NCBI GenBank assembly: GCA_023333565.1
Contig: JAJKFH010004053.1
Coordinates: 4,464,001 to 4,528,000, forward strand
Source of the DNA: Puffinus mauretanicus
Lineage: Eukaryota; Chordata; Aves; Procellariiformes; Procellariidae
DNA: 64,000 nt
Reading direction: 5' to 3'
Within the stretch, counting starts at the first letter, position 1; each line of letters opens with the position of its first letter. The notes beneath the pieces were generated by a model, which had not been told where the DNA came from, made no database searches, and saw nothing but the letters and a program-made list of their open reading frames with translations. Position numbers and translations under genes: made by a program. Below are positions 1 through 9,800 of this stretch, piece after piece.

Positions 1-487
1 TGTGGGCAAATATGCAGATAAGAGCGATGGGAAGGTGCCCATTGATGCCAAGTGGTCTTGCTCAAACAAGCTGTATTTCCTGAAGCAGGTGTGAGAGACC
101 TAAGATGTCATACGTGTGGCTGAAGAGAGGTGACCAGCTGGAGGCCTAGTTTTGATTCTCTTCCCCTGAAAGATCTCGTATTCCAGCACTGACCTAGGCG
201 GCTTTCCATTTGGGGAAAAAAAATGGTGGTGGTTGCCTGTGCTGTCTTGAGCTTGGTGAGTTTCTGCAGCTGGGCTGAGTGGGCTAAGCACTGGTCATCA
301 GTTCCACAAACAGCAAGAGAGCTGGTGCTCATCTTTCTTGGTGAGGCCCTCACCAGCATCTCTCCTTGGTGGTGGTGATGTGTGCCCAGCTCCTGCCTTG
401 CCCAGCTGGAGAAACCCTCCAGGGCAGAGCTCCCCTGCCTCGAGTCCCTCTGGTACTGCAGAATCTGTCCAAGCCCTGTCCCAGGCT
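1..487. repeat. Direct repeat, copy 1 (upstream of CABYR exon)
   Basis: Nearly identical to 2246-2736 in the same orientation, with only a handful of differences: an A deleted near 70, a small change near 365, and single substitutions near 415 and 450. The similarity reaches the left edge of the window, so the true unit may be longer. On the right the copies diverge after the shared cccaggctgc. The copies flank the CABYR exon in its two adjoining introns. A 63-codon minus-strand frame is unchanged between them, which so little divergence would preserve by chance. Confidence 0.97.
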
Positions 488-1121
488 GCGGGAGAGGTAG
501 GACGGCTGTGAGGGTTTTATTAACCATGTGATGGAATACTGTTTTGATCCCATGAGTACTCTCTTGTGTTCCTCCCTTGATAACTAATCTAGAAGCCCTT
601 TTTCACTCTGTTTGTAAAATTTGTTCATGGCTTATCCTGTTCATCATTTGGATACCTGTCACTTCAACTAATCAAGATTTTTGGGGAGGCTAAAATGTTA
701 CCACCTGTGCATCTAAAATAACTTGTATGGATCCAAAGAGTTTTGAGGCATTGCAAAGAGGAGCGTTGCTCTTCTAGCTGGCTTGTCTGACATGCTTAAT
801 GTAGAAGGTTTAATCTTTTAACCCATAAGTGTAGCAATGTTTATGGGCAGTAGATAAGAATGTAGCCATCACCGCAGGACCATGAATACTGCTAGAACTT
901 CCTAGATTTCGAAGTGGTACCACTGCTCTCTGAATTTTCTTTGCCCTTATTGATAGACAAGCAGCAACCCCCCTCCTTGAATTATTCCATCTCTGCAACC
1001 CGGGAAGCCTCATAAATGTGCTGTAGAGCATCTAATTGAGTTGATGCTGAAATCACTCTTAATTTTATTTAAATGGAAAGAGGTGCTCATGTATTGCCAT
1101 TATGTGCTTTTTACCTTGCAG
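488..1121 (+). other. CABYR intron, unique part
   Basis: AT-rich non-coding sequence between direct-repeat copy 1 and the CABYR acceptor at 1121. No exon with plausible splice sites and no recognisable repeat was seen. Confidence 0.6.
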
Positions 1122-2015
1122 AAGAGAAGACATCAGAGTACACAGATACTTTATTTTCTGGGGAGCCCAAGCAAAGGGACAAGTGTACGGACACAGAGGA
1201 AGACCAGCTCCTTGAAGAACCCGATATTGAATATAGGTCCAAAATAACTCAATACCCATCAACTGCCAGATCCATTGCAGAAGGCAAATCCCTCCCTGGA
1301 TCTGATGGAGCTTCATCCCCTGAGGGACCTGACCTGGTGTACATCCCTGCTGAGGCTGCACAGCTTGCTGCCCATGAGCTGGGTAACAGTGATTCTCTTT
1401 ATTCTGTGAGGGATGTGGCAGCCACTGTGCAGACTCTTTACGAAGACTCTCAGGCCTCCGAGAATGAATTTACACCAGTAGAACGTGCTGCTAAAGATGC
1501 TTCTGCTGTCCCAGCAGCTGAGGCTTCTCTAGAGGCTCTTAGGTCACAACCAGGAGTGTGGAGTCAGTCCTCCATAGCTGGAGAACTAGGTCCCTCAGAC
1601 AGCCAGGCTGATGCCTCAACAAATGATGTAAATCAAGCTTCCTCGGTCCCCTTGTGGGACGAACCATCACCATCACATCTGTCACCATCACCTGCTCCTA
1701 AAGATCCATTGCAGGCTGGGCCTTCCTGCCATGAAGCTGAGGTTACCTCAACCACTGAGGTTGTTTCACTGTATTGGGCTAAGCTGATTATGGATGCAGA
1801 GGTTCCCCATTATGTAGAGCAGTTTCCAGAGAAAATAACCATACCCTTTATAGACCAAACAGCTTATATGTTAAAGGTTGAGCAGCCATTAGATGCAGGC
1901 CAGGGCTCAAGTGCTACAACCTTAGGTCCATCTGTTGATGATTTAGTGTGCTACCCTAAGAGAATGGAATCTACAGCCCAAGCGGAATCAGCTGAGCAAG
2001 TTTATGTCTTGTCAG
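1122..2015 (+). CDS. CABYR: CABYR exon, coding region A
   Basis: The exon is 894 bp. The acceptor is a T-rich tract ending ttgcag at 1121 and the donor is cag|gtaag at 2015/2016. It starts with the last two bases of a split codon (EEKTSEYTD...) and ends with one base of the next (...VYVLS). It is rich in Ser, Pro, Glu and Ala and probably disordered. Family blocks are the YIPAEAAQLAAHELG segment and the VEQFPEKITIPFIDQ segment near the end. A proline-serine run (PSPSHLSPSPAP) fits the PXXP-type motifs known in the family. The open frame runs back to 1073, but that Met lies before a good splice acceptor and is probably intronic. Read-through into the intron would add about 24 codons and stop at 2087-2089. 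Confidence 0.9.
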
Positions 2016-4422
2016 GTAAGAAAGTTTGGGTCTTTGTGTCATCTTCCTGTTCCAGCTTCCAGGTCTACAGCTTCATCAGTGGTCATTAAATGGAAAAGCA
2101 CCTATGTCAGTGCAACGCAGGGTAGAGATGACTTCAAAGAAACTGCTCTACCAATGCTGTCTGCTTGGCCCCAGTGCACGTGTTGGATCTCTCTGCCGTC
2201 TGTTCCAAGAGATGTGGCTAGCTCTGGGCAGGCCTCCTGTGCTCCTGTGGGCAAATATGCAGATAAGAGCGATGGGAAGGTGCCCATTGATGCCAAGTGG
2301 TCTTGCTCAAAACAAGCTGTATTTCCTGAAGCAGGTGTGAGAGACCTAAGATGTCATACGTGTGGCTGAAGAGAGGTGACCAGCTGGAGGCCTAGTTTTG
2401 ATTCTCTTCCCCTGAAAGATCTCGTATTCCAGCACTGACCTAGGCGGCTTTCCATTTGGGGAAAAAAAATGGTGGTGGTTGCCTGTGCTGTCTTGAGCTT
2501 GGTGAGTTTCTGCAGCTGGGCTGAGTGGGCTAAGCACTGGTCATCAGTTCCACAAACAGCAAGAGAGCTGGTGCTCATCTTTCTTGGTGAGGCCCTCACC
2601 AGCATCTCTTCCCTGGTGGTGGTGATGTGTGCCCAGCTCCTGCCTTGCCCAGCTGGAGAAAGCCTCCAGGGCAGAGCTCCCCTGCCTCGAGTCCCCCTGG
2701 TACTGCAGAATCTGTCCAAGCCCTGTCCCAGGCTGCAGAATTTATACAGCTGTGAGGTCTCAGCAAAGCACTGTGTAGAGGAGAGCTGAGCTTAGACAGA
2801 TTTGTATATGAACATTGGCTCTTTTAAGAAAAAACCATACTTCTGGGCGAGTTTGACAAACTTTATTTTCAGAAATGCCAGACAAATGCTTACCCAGAAG
2901 AGCCTCTGCTCTGACCATAAAGAGTTTTACTTTTTCTAGGCTGCAGGTGTGTGTCAGCCAAATGCCAAACAGCGTTTGCTAGCCCAGCTCTGTCCTCTAA
3001 CATGCTTGCTTTCACTAGGTGTAGGTATGTTTGTTTTAAACATAAGGATTTACAATATGACTGGAATTCACCGCTTCTGATACCAGCACTCCTGTTTTTA
3101 TCTTTGTAGCCATGGCATCAAGTGAAGCAGGACAGCCACCACTACATTCTAATGTGTGGACCCTCTATCGCCTAACTGACTTGAGACAAGGTCAAAAATC
3201 ACCACCATCCCTTTCTTCTGCTGGAGCTGGTGTTCCTTATTCCCAGGCAACCCTCAGTCTTTCCAGGGGGGAAGATCAACAATGTGGTCAGCTGTCACAA
3301 GTATCTGCTCCAATTTATGTCATACAAGAAGAAAGCAAGAGGAGAGATGCTCCACCTTTCATTTTAGTGGGCTCTAACGTTCAGAACATACAGGATGGGA
3401 AACCTATTCCTCAGCTGTCACAAATATCCGCTCCAATTTACGTGGTACAAGAAGAACGAACGAGAAGAGATGCTCCACCTTTCATTTTGGTGGGCTCTAA
3501 TGTTCAGAGCATACAGGACTGGAAACCTATTCCTCAGCTGTCACAAGTATCTGCTCCAATTTACGTGATGCAAGAAAAATGCAAGAAGAGAGATGCCCCA
3601 CCTTTCATTTTAGTGGGCTCTAACATTCAGAACATCCAGGACTGGAAACCTATTCCTAGCCATGCTGCCTTTGCACAGCAAGGTACAGGTGCTAGGAGGA
3701 GATTCACTACAGCCCCTGTCCCAGTTGCCAGGCCAGCTGATGAGAAAACAGATACGGCAAGCCCCAATTCTAATTCTGCAGAGGAAACTGCGGCTAAGCC
3801 ATGCACACCCCATGTTTTCTCAGTTGCCATCCCTCTGGATAATGTGATATCTGCAAAGAAAGGCTCACCAGCTGATGATACGCACACAGGTATAAATGCT
3901 CTTGCAGAAAGCTATAGTACTGCAGGACAGATTACCGTTACATTGGGCCCATGCCCAGAGCAGGGTCATGAAGACGTAAGCTTGCTTCTTGCATGGGTCT
4001 TGCTATAGGGTGATGCTAGTGTTTGGATTTTACTACTAAAAGCTTAATTTCACCCTTTTCAAAATAAAATAAGGTTCAAGACCAGTGGTTAAACTACTTG
4101 TCATACATAACAGACCCGATGCCGCCTTCTGCTCGTTACACTTGGCAATTATTAGTACTAGTCTTGCTCTGGTTTTAGTCTAAAGTAAACCAAGATTTTA
4201 ATCTCGCATTCATACACATCTTGAACCCTTAAGGTTCAGGCTAGGCACAGTGTAATATTCAGAGTGGTAAAATACCCTCAATTTACAGTGCATTTAGGTA
4301 GCAATTAACGTAGTTCTTGCTGCATACTTTCTACTGAGTTCATGTTGTTTTTTAAACAGGTTGAGAAGAGAGACCATTTGAACTTCTGGAAGAGTTCCAA
4401 AGGAATGGAGCTGACATCATAA
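1122..4422 (+). CDS. CABYR: CABYR, 3' part of gene (three coding exons, partial)
   Basis: Calcium-binding tyrosine-phosphorylation-regulated protein, a component of the sperm flagellar fibrous sheath. Coding segments are 1122-2015, 3110-3975 and 4360-4422. Introns obey GT/AG and phases fit (split G|CC codon at the first junction, phase 0 at the second), giving about 607 residues to the stop at 4420-4422. Recognition rests on blocks I know from mammalian CABYR: an acidic TDTEED stretch, the PDLVYIPAEAAQLAAHELG block, the VEQFPEKITIPFIDQ block, and the SAPIYVxQE / FILVGSN / DWKPIP repeats. The N-terminal RII-like (R2D2) domain expected in the family is not here and should lie upstream of position 1. 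Mammalian CABYR is made as several splice forms using two coding regions; exon 1122-2015 resembles the first and exon 3110-3975 the second. It converges on OSBPL1A. Gene identity is near certain; the last small exon is less sure. Confidence 0.92.
2246..2736. repeat. Direct repeat, copy 2 (downstream of CABYR exon)
   Basis: Second copy of the segment at 1-487, about 2.25 kb away, inside the intron 2016-3109. I do not recognise it as a known interspersed repeat. It is moderately GC-rich, with GGTGGT and CTGG runs. A segmental duplication or an assembly duplication are both possible. Confidence 0.97.
2737..3109 (+). other. CABYR intron, 3' part after the direct repeat
   Basis: Non-coding stretch from the end of direct-repeat copy 2 to the pyrimidine-rich acceptor at 3109. 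Nothing else was recognised. Confidence 0.6.
3110..3975 (+). CDS. CABYR: CABYR exon, coding region B with 41-residue triple repeat
   Basis: The exon is 866 bp. The acceptor is tctttgtag at 3109 and the donor gac|gtaagc at 3975/3976. The first two bases complete an Ala codon from the previous exon, followed by ATG GCA TCA. About 59 residues in come three tandem 41-residue repeats (see separate entry), then a conserved tail (HVFSVAIPLDNVISAKK). This matches the second coding region of mammalian CABYR, which is spliced in only in some isoforms. Reading through the donor gives a short alternative end stopping at 4006-4008. The internal ATG at 3112 has a good Kozak context (gccATGg), so a separate start cannot be excluded; the phase match favours splicing. 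Confidence 0.88.
3289..3657 (+). repeat. CABYR: Three tandem 123-bp coding repeats in CABYR
   Basis: Units at 3289-3411, 3412-3534 and 3535-3657 each encode 41 residues of the form QLSQ(V/I)SAPIYV..., then RDAPPFILVGSN and IQD(W/G)KPIP. All three stay in frame. They differ by few substitutions, mostly in the charged middle (ESKRR, RTRRD, KCKKR). Unit 1 has Gly where units 2 and 3 have the Trp of the DWKPIP motif. Confidence 0.95.
4360..4422 (+). CDS. CABYR: CABYR terminal coding exon (probable)
   Basis: After a T-rich tract and acceptor aaacag at 4359, the phase-0 frame left by the preceding exon reads 20 residues (VEKRDHLNFWKSSKGMELTS) to TAA at 4420-4422. The evidence is the phase match, the acceptor and the short clean frame; I cannot confirm homology. 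An AATAAA at 4421-4426 overlaps the stop and is probably too close to be the main polyadenylation signal. Confidence 0.55.
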   Translation, partial: VEKRDHLNFWKSSKGMELTS

Positions 4423-5640
4423 TAAATCAAATAACTTAACGCAAATGCTGCAAAAAAGCCAGCAATTGGAACTCCATTCCTGTGCATTTTGTACTTTCTT
4501 AGCACAGCACAACACCCTGAATGTTAACTTTGTATGAATTACGACCACTGAGACACATCTGCTGCAGCTGTTTCAGCTGAAGAGTGGCCCAGCTTCTTCA
4601 CTGAGCTAACGTGGTCTATGCATAAGCCCCAACGATGCTGACAGATTACATACAGAGCCAAAGTTAGTTCAATGTAACCAGGTGGAGTCTATACTGCTGG
4701 GGTTATATTCTAGAAAGGAACTGTACACAAATGTCAGGAGCAAGAGGACAGTTATACTTTCAACTAGAGAAAGGACTTATTCTTACACATGGTCAATTCA
4801 TTCAAACTATGCTTTATCGAGGAGGACAGCTGAGGTTATGCTTTGAGGAAGAGTACCTTTATTTTGCTTTAGAGGTTTTACAACTACAGCTAGGGTCACT
4901 TAAATATGCCAGACTCTTGAAGCATGAATAGATCTAGAAAAAAAAAACCCTCTGTTCTTATGAAACAGAAGAAATTGCTCAAAACAAAAGAAAAAAAGTT
5001 GATGTTGTATAGCGGTTTCCCTCTCTTGAACCTGGGTGGTCAGGCAGGAAAGGAACCAAATGCTTTGTTTTTCCTAGCACTAAGTGTTCAGTGCTGTGTG
5101 ACCTGCTAAAGCACTGACCCAACAGCTCGACTGTTTCTACGTATCTCAGAATCCCACTTGAAGTTGCACAGGAATTGTCAGACTTCAAGGAATGCTGGCC
5201 AGAGTAGAGGCTTGAGTGCAGAGATGACACTTCCAAGAGGCAGTGCAGGTATTCAATTTCTGCATCTACTGTGAGATGTCACTGTGAGAACAGGGCCCTC
5301 ACATGAAAGACTGCCAAAGAAAAGGCTTTCCCTTACCTACGCAAATATATCTCAGCATCACTACACGGGTAATTCTAGTAGTCCACAGAATAAAAACAGA
5401 AAGCATCTCGTTGCCTTATTCACAGTTTCAGTAGTCCACTCTCAAGACTAGAGCTGCAGCCTCACTGCATATTCAAGGAGAAAGCTCTCAGTTCCCCAGC
5501 CATCCCCACCCCGCCATTCGCAGACTGTTCTGCTTAGGGGAAAAGTGGTCCCTGAAGCACATTACACAACTTCATTGCAGCAGCTTTTGGAGTAGGCTTG
5601 CTCAGAAAGGGTCAGCGCTGTCAAACACCACTCACTCTAG
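4423..5640 (+). other. CABYR 3' UTR and gap between the two convergent genes
   Basis: No coding exon is visible. An AATAAA at 5389-5394 is a plausible polyadenylation signal for CABYR. It would leave only about 250 bp before the inferred OSBPL1A 3' end on the other strand. Short frames here have no splice-site or homology support. Confidence 0.4.
5389..5394 (+). terminator. Candidate CABYR polyadenylation signal
   Basis: AATAAA on the plus strand, about 970 bp past the putative CABYR stop and about 270 bp before the OSBPL1A signal on the other strand. An alternative AATAAA lies at 4421-4426. Confidence 0.35.
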
Positions 5641-6728
5641 ACTAGATGCAAGAAGTTTTGAAGCCTTTATTTAGTAGCAATTAAATTACTCAATTAACAC
5701 TAACCTTCAGACAGCAGTTAAAATATTGTACAAAGAGCAGCTTGCCCTCTAGAAGCTCTGTACACAGTTCAATATAAACTTTCACTCTAAGATTGAATGC
5801 ACCCCACTGAAAAGGGGTAAAGCAGCTGTGCACAGGAGGCCTCACTGAGGTGCTCTACTACCTTTGAAATGCACAAGACTTCCTCCCAGGGAGTCTGCAC
5901 AGTACAGACACAGGTCCTGTCCCCCCCGCCACGTTCCACTGGGTCCTGGACTGATTAGGTTCTTACCTTTTTGCAGTGGTGCTGGGCACCAGAACTTTTA
6001 GTGCATGAAACAGATTTTTTTAAAACCTGTTACTAGTGTGCAGTTCAAATCAAATCCGTAGATATTTAAATGGCTCTTAATTCCTTAAACCATAAGGTTG
6101 GTAGCAAAACAGGAGAGCAAAATTCAAAACACACTGCACGAGACATTGAATAAATACCTCTGAGTAATGTTACCAGCTTAAACAACTGCATTAATGCTCC
6201 AGGGATGGGAACACTTCTGGAAACTCTGACCAGAACTCAGGATTTAAGGGAGTTACTTTAGTAAAAGAAAAGTCACTTTATGAAAAATTACATCTTTACA
6301 AAAGTGACACACCCTTCTTCATTTAAGAACAGAATATTGCAACTACTGTGTGTGCTTTTAAACATTCCCATGTCACAATAAATAAAACCAGTTTTACTTG
6401 TGCCAATGTTATCTACGAAAGAAAGTATTCACAGAACAGCCGAAGGTGTTCTACTCCTCATACACCACAACCTAATATAGGTGTATTCAGCAAACAGGGC
6501 AGCTCGAAACCATGGTGACTTACTTTGTCCACACAGGACCCACCATCAGCCAGAAAAATTAGTCCCCTACCTATGGGACTGCAGGTCATGTACCACCAGA
6601 TTTACTGTGGAGATGCTTAATATTCTGTTTGATAACATGTCAGTGTTTTCAGGAGATAAGTAAAACAAGGGGAAACACTAAAACAGATTAAGACTTGTTT
6701 GTATCAGTCACAGGCTCCTTATTGCATT
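5641..6728 (-). other. OSBPL1A: OSBPL1A 3' UTR (inferred)
   Basis: AT-rich sequence from the stop codon to an inferred cleavage site about 15-25 bp past the AATAAA at 5666-5671 (minus strand). No other good AATAAA was seen on the minus strand in this stretch. The end point is an inference. Confidence 0.45.
5666..5671 (-). terminator. Candidate OSBPL1A polyadenylation signal
   Basis: AATAAA on the minus strand (tttatt on the plus strand), about 1.06 kb past the stop codon. Confidence 0.5.
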
Positions 6729-6831
6729 TTAATAAATATCAGGCAAGTTAAAGTAGTTTCTGTCCCAGTAGTTGCCAGAATAAAGCCAGTCCTGCGTACC
6801 AGTATAGGGATTGGGGCCTTGGTGGAACCAT
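6729..6831 (-). CDS. OSBPL1A: OSBPL1A last coding exon and stop
   Basis: A 103-bp coding part after acceptor tgcag at 6832. It encodes WFHQGPNPYTGTQDWLYSGN and YWDRNYFNLPDIY, then TAA at 6729-6731. The ending matches human ORP1 closely. Confidence 0.97.
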
Positions 6832-9800
6832 CTGCAAGGAAACATACAGCATGTTAGTGAAGCTATTAACACACACTTTGTGGAAGTTCAGAACTGCTTT
6901 GCTGCATCTTCAGCAGTTTACTGTTCAAAGTCATTATTGTGATTGCAGGAGCCCTCTTGGTTTTAAATTCGTAAGTGAATTGGAAGTCATCTTCAGTGGC
7001 TAGATCTCCCCATTTGCCACACCGCTTAAATGTCTCCTATGTGAAATTACTGGCACCAGTATTTTGTCACTTGAAGCAGTCAAGACTATCACATAAAAAA
7101 GGACAGGTACAGTTTTACTTCAAAGCAGTTGTGAACAATGATTTTGGCATGCATAAGCAGTAACCGTTTTTGCAAGACATGTAAACACCACAAGCACTGC
7201 AGTCCTGAAAACAGAAAAACATTATTTCCCTGCGATCTAGATTTCCCCTTGTTTTTCAAAGCCTTGTTTTGCAGTGCATTTAACTCAGAACAAGTGTGCC
7301 AGCTACCCTCAGCGTAGATGAAGCATCACCCACAGGCTGCAGGAAAAGTCCTGGCCAATTACAACTTAACTGTGTTGCATTACACTGTTAGCACTGAATG
7401 GCCAGAAAGCTGATTCTGCCTGCATGAAGTTATTTGCAAGCTTTTGCTAAGCTGGTTGTTGCTAGGAACACTGAAGTTTGTCACCTTCCTTCTTTCCTTC
7501 CCTCTCCCCTCCTACCTAATCTGGAGGCACTATATATACACACGCACAGATTACATGTGCATGTGTGTATGACCTTTTGGTGTGTGGGGCTAACTATAAA
7601 ATAAGGTGCGCTTACAAGGCCATACTACTGGCAAGTATCCCCCAGTGGTGAGTAGAACCCTGTCAAATCACCATGGCACAGAAATTTGTCCTTCTTCCTC
7701 CTCTCCCACACATGTTTCTGGCAATCCTGCAGCCTGTTACTGAACACTGCTTTCTGCTTGGGCGCAGTTACTCAGTCTTCTGCCTCGAAAGCACACACTG
7801 CACAGTACCAGATCTCTAGCATTTTAACAACTTCTTGTGTTTTGCAAAGCCGTGTTTATGGCACAAGTCAGTTTGCTAGAAGCTCTTTCTGTGGTTAATA
7901 TGCTCCACAGCTTCCTTTCGTCTCCTCACTGGCCGCAAAAGCCAGTTCTTCCTTTATATGCCTCACTGCAGTGAACACACTCACTTAAGTAAATCATGCG
8001 TGTGCAAGGCAGCCCATTTTAACTCGGCTCCTCCCTTCTAGGGCACCATAAGGTTTCAGAACAGAAATTAAAACACATTCAGACCAAATATGACTTGATC
8101 TCTTTAAAAAGCGAAAGCATAAAGACCAATATTGCACTGTCATGTTACAAAGCAGGGCAGCTAACACGCAAGTCTTGCTTGGCTCAAAAGAAGAAATGCC
8201 TTGTACCGTCTTCACGGTGGTAAACTGAACAGTTGAACACTTCATTGGTTCTCCTGCTGTCCTGGTTAAGTGAACCGGAGTCAACAGAAGACAGAAGTCA
8301 TTCAACCCTTGCACTGCACATGATTCACTACTGCATCACCTCCACGCAAGATGCGTCAGCTACTCCAAAGTAACCGGTGCATGCGTGTTCACCAGTTCAC
8401 CTCCTAGTTTACAGGTAATAGCAGCTCATTCCAGAGCACAAAGAGTTTGCTGAGAGGCAGGGCTATAAGTACAGTCACCTCGTCTCTCACATTAAGGAAT
8501 TCTACCACCCAATACTTCACTAGTGTGTCTTCAACACTTGTACAGGTCAGGACAATGTGCCCCTCCTCTAGTGACCACCTACTTCAACAGGAAGGAGAAA
8601 GGTGATGGGAAGAACTAAGTTTGAGAGACATAGGATACCCAAAGCAATCAGATCATCTAGCCAGGTAAGTGATGGGGGAAGGAGGGGACTGATTTTCATC
8701 AAAAGCAACAGACCACTGCTGTGTTTCAGAACTGAACTAGTCTTTTACTCAAGACTTAAGACTACTGGTCAGTCTCTAAAACATTAAGTGTTCAACATGA
8801 ATCACTTCTTCAGAAACACCAAGACCCCACTTCTAAAGTGGATTCAAAATAATTTTAAAAAATCACTAAGCACTTTGGAGAATTGTCTTACGAGGGAGGA
8901 ACTCTACTAGACAAAGTAAGAAGCCTGCTTTTCTGTGGCAAGGAAATTGCAGTAGTTTACATCAGAGTTTATATTACACTGCAGATTAAGACCTACAGTT
9001 GACCTTCTGGGAACAGGAAGGAGAGTTTCCCTTTACAGTATGCATTTTTTTTCCCCAAAGCACAATTCTTCCTCTATGCTTTATGTTCATCCTTTGGAGG
9101 CAGTCGCACTTGGCATTCTTACTAAAGAGATCAGACACTAGGAATTTTCTGCCAAAGCTTTAGAAACATCCTGGAAAAGAAAGAGTTCCTAAAGGACATC
9201 CCAGGCAAGCAGTGAGCAGGTCTACAGTACCTGCACAACAGCAGCTGAAGAACCTTGTGAACGGTGTCTGCACTAATTATACACCCTGAAAACCATTGCT
9301 CTGAGTTGCCCCCTAGGAATTCCCCAACTTCCAATACCAACCTCAGGTGCTTTGAGCTATACCTTAAGCGACTTCAGGCACCTGGAAGAACAGAATATAA
9401 CTATCCCTCGCTTTGAAAACACTTGTGAGAGCTAGAACCACTCTGAATTCAGGAAAGAGGGAGGTGCAAGGCTGTCCAGCACTTAACATGTTTACTTGGA
9501 AGCATTACAAAGATGTTATTTTCCACCAGTCTCAGGGCAAACAAACCCAATCACTTCAGGAGAGCAGGCACAGGAAAAAGACAAAGGCAGACATGTCCAA
9601 ACCTGGGACTCTGGGATGATGGGTGACTTCATTTGAAAAAAAGAAAGAAGTGATTTATAGTTACAAACAGACATTTTAAAGATACTTAATCCACAGTGTC
9701 TGGGTGTATTAATAGCTAGTTAATAGGGAAAAGATGAAGCTTGCTTACTTTTAGAGAGTTTAGCCCTATCATTTTTTTTTCTGTGAAGAGACTCCTGATT

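Noticed and set aside
1073..1121. Met at 1073 as the CABYR start
   Set aside because: It precedes a strong pyrimidine tract and AG acceptor at 1121, and the known CABYR N-terminal domain is absent; the frame before 1122 is more likely intron.
108..2719. Minus-strand frames shared by both direct-repeat copies (108-527 and 2354-2719)
   Set aside because: Shared frames are expected from near identity. The peptides have no recognisable domain and their start regions differ by indels.
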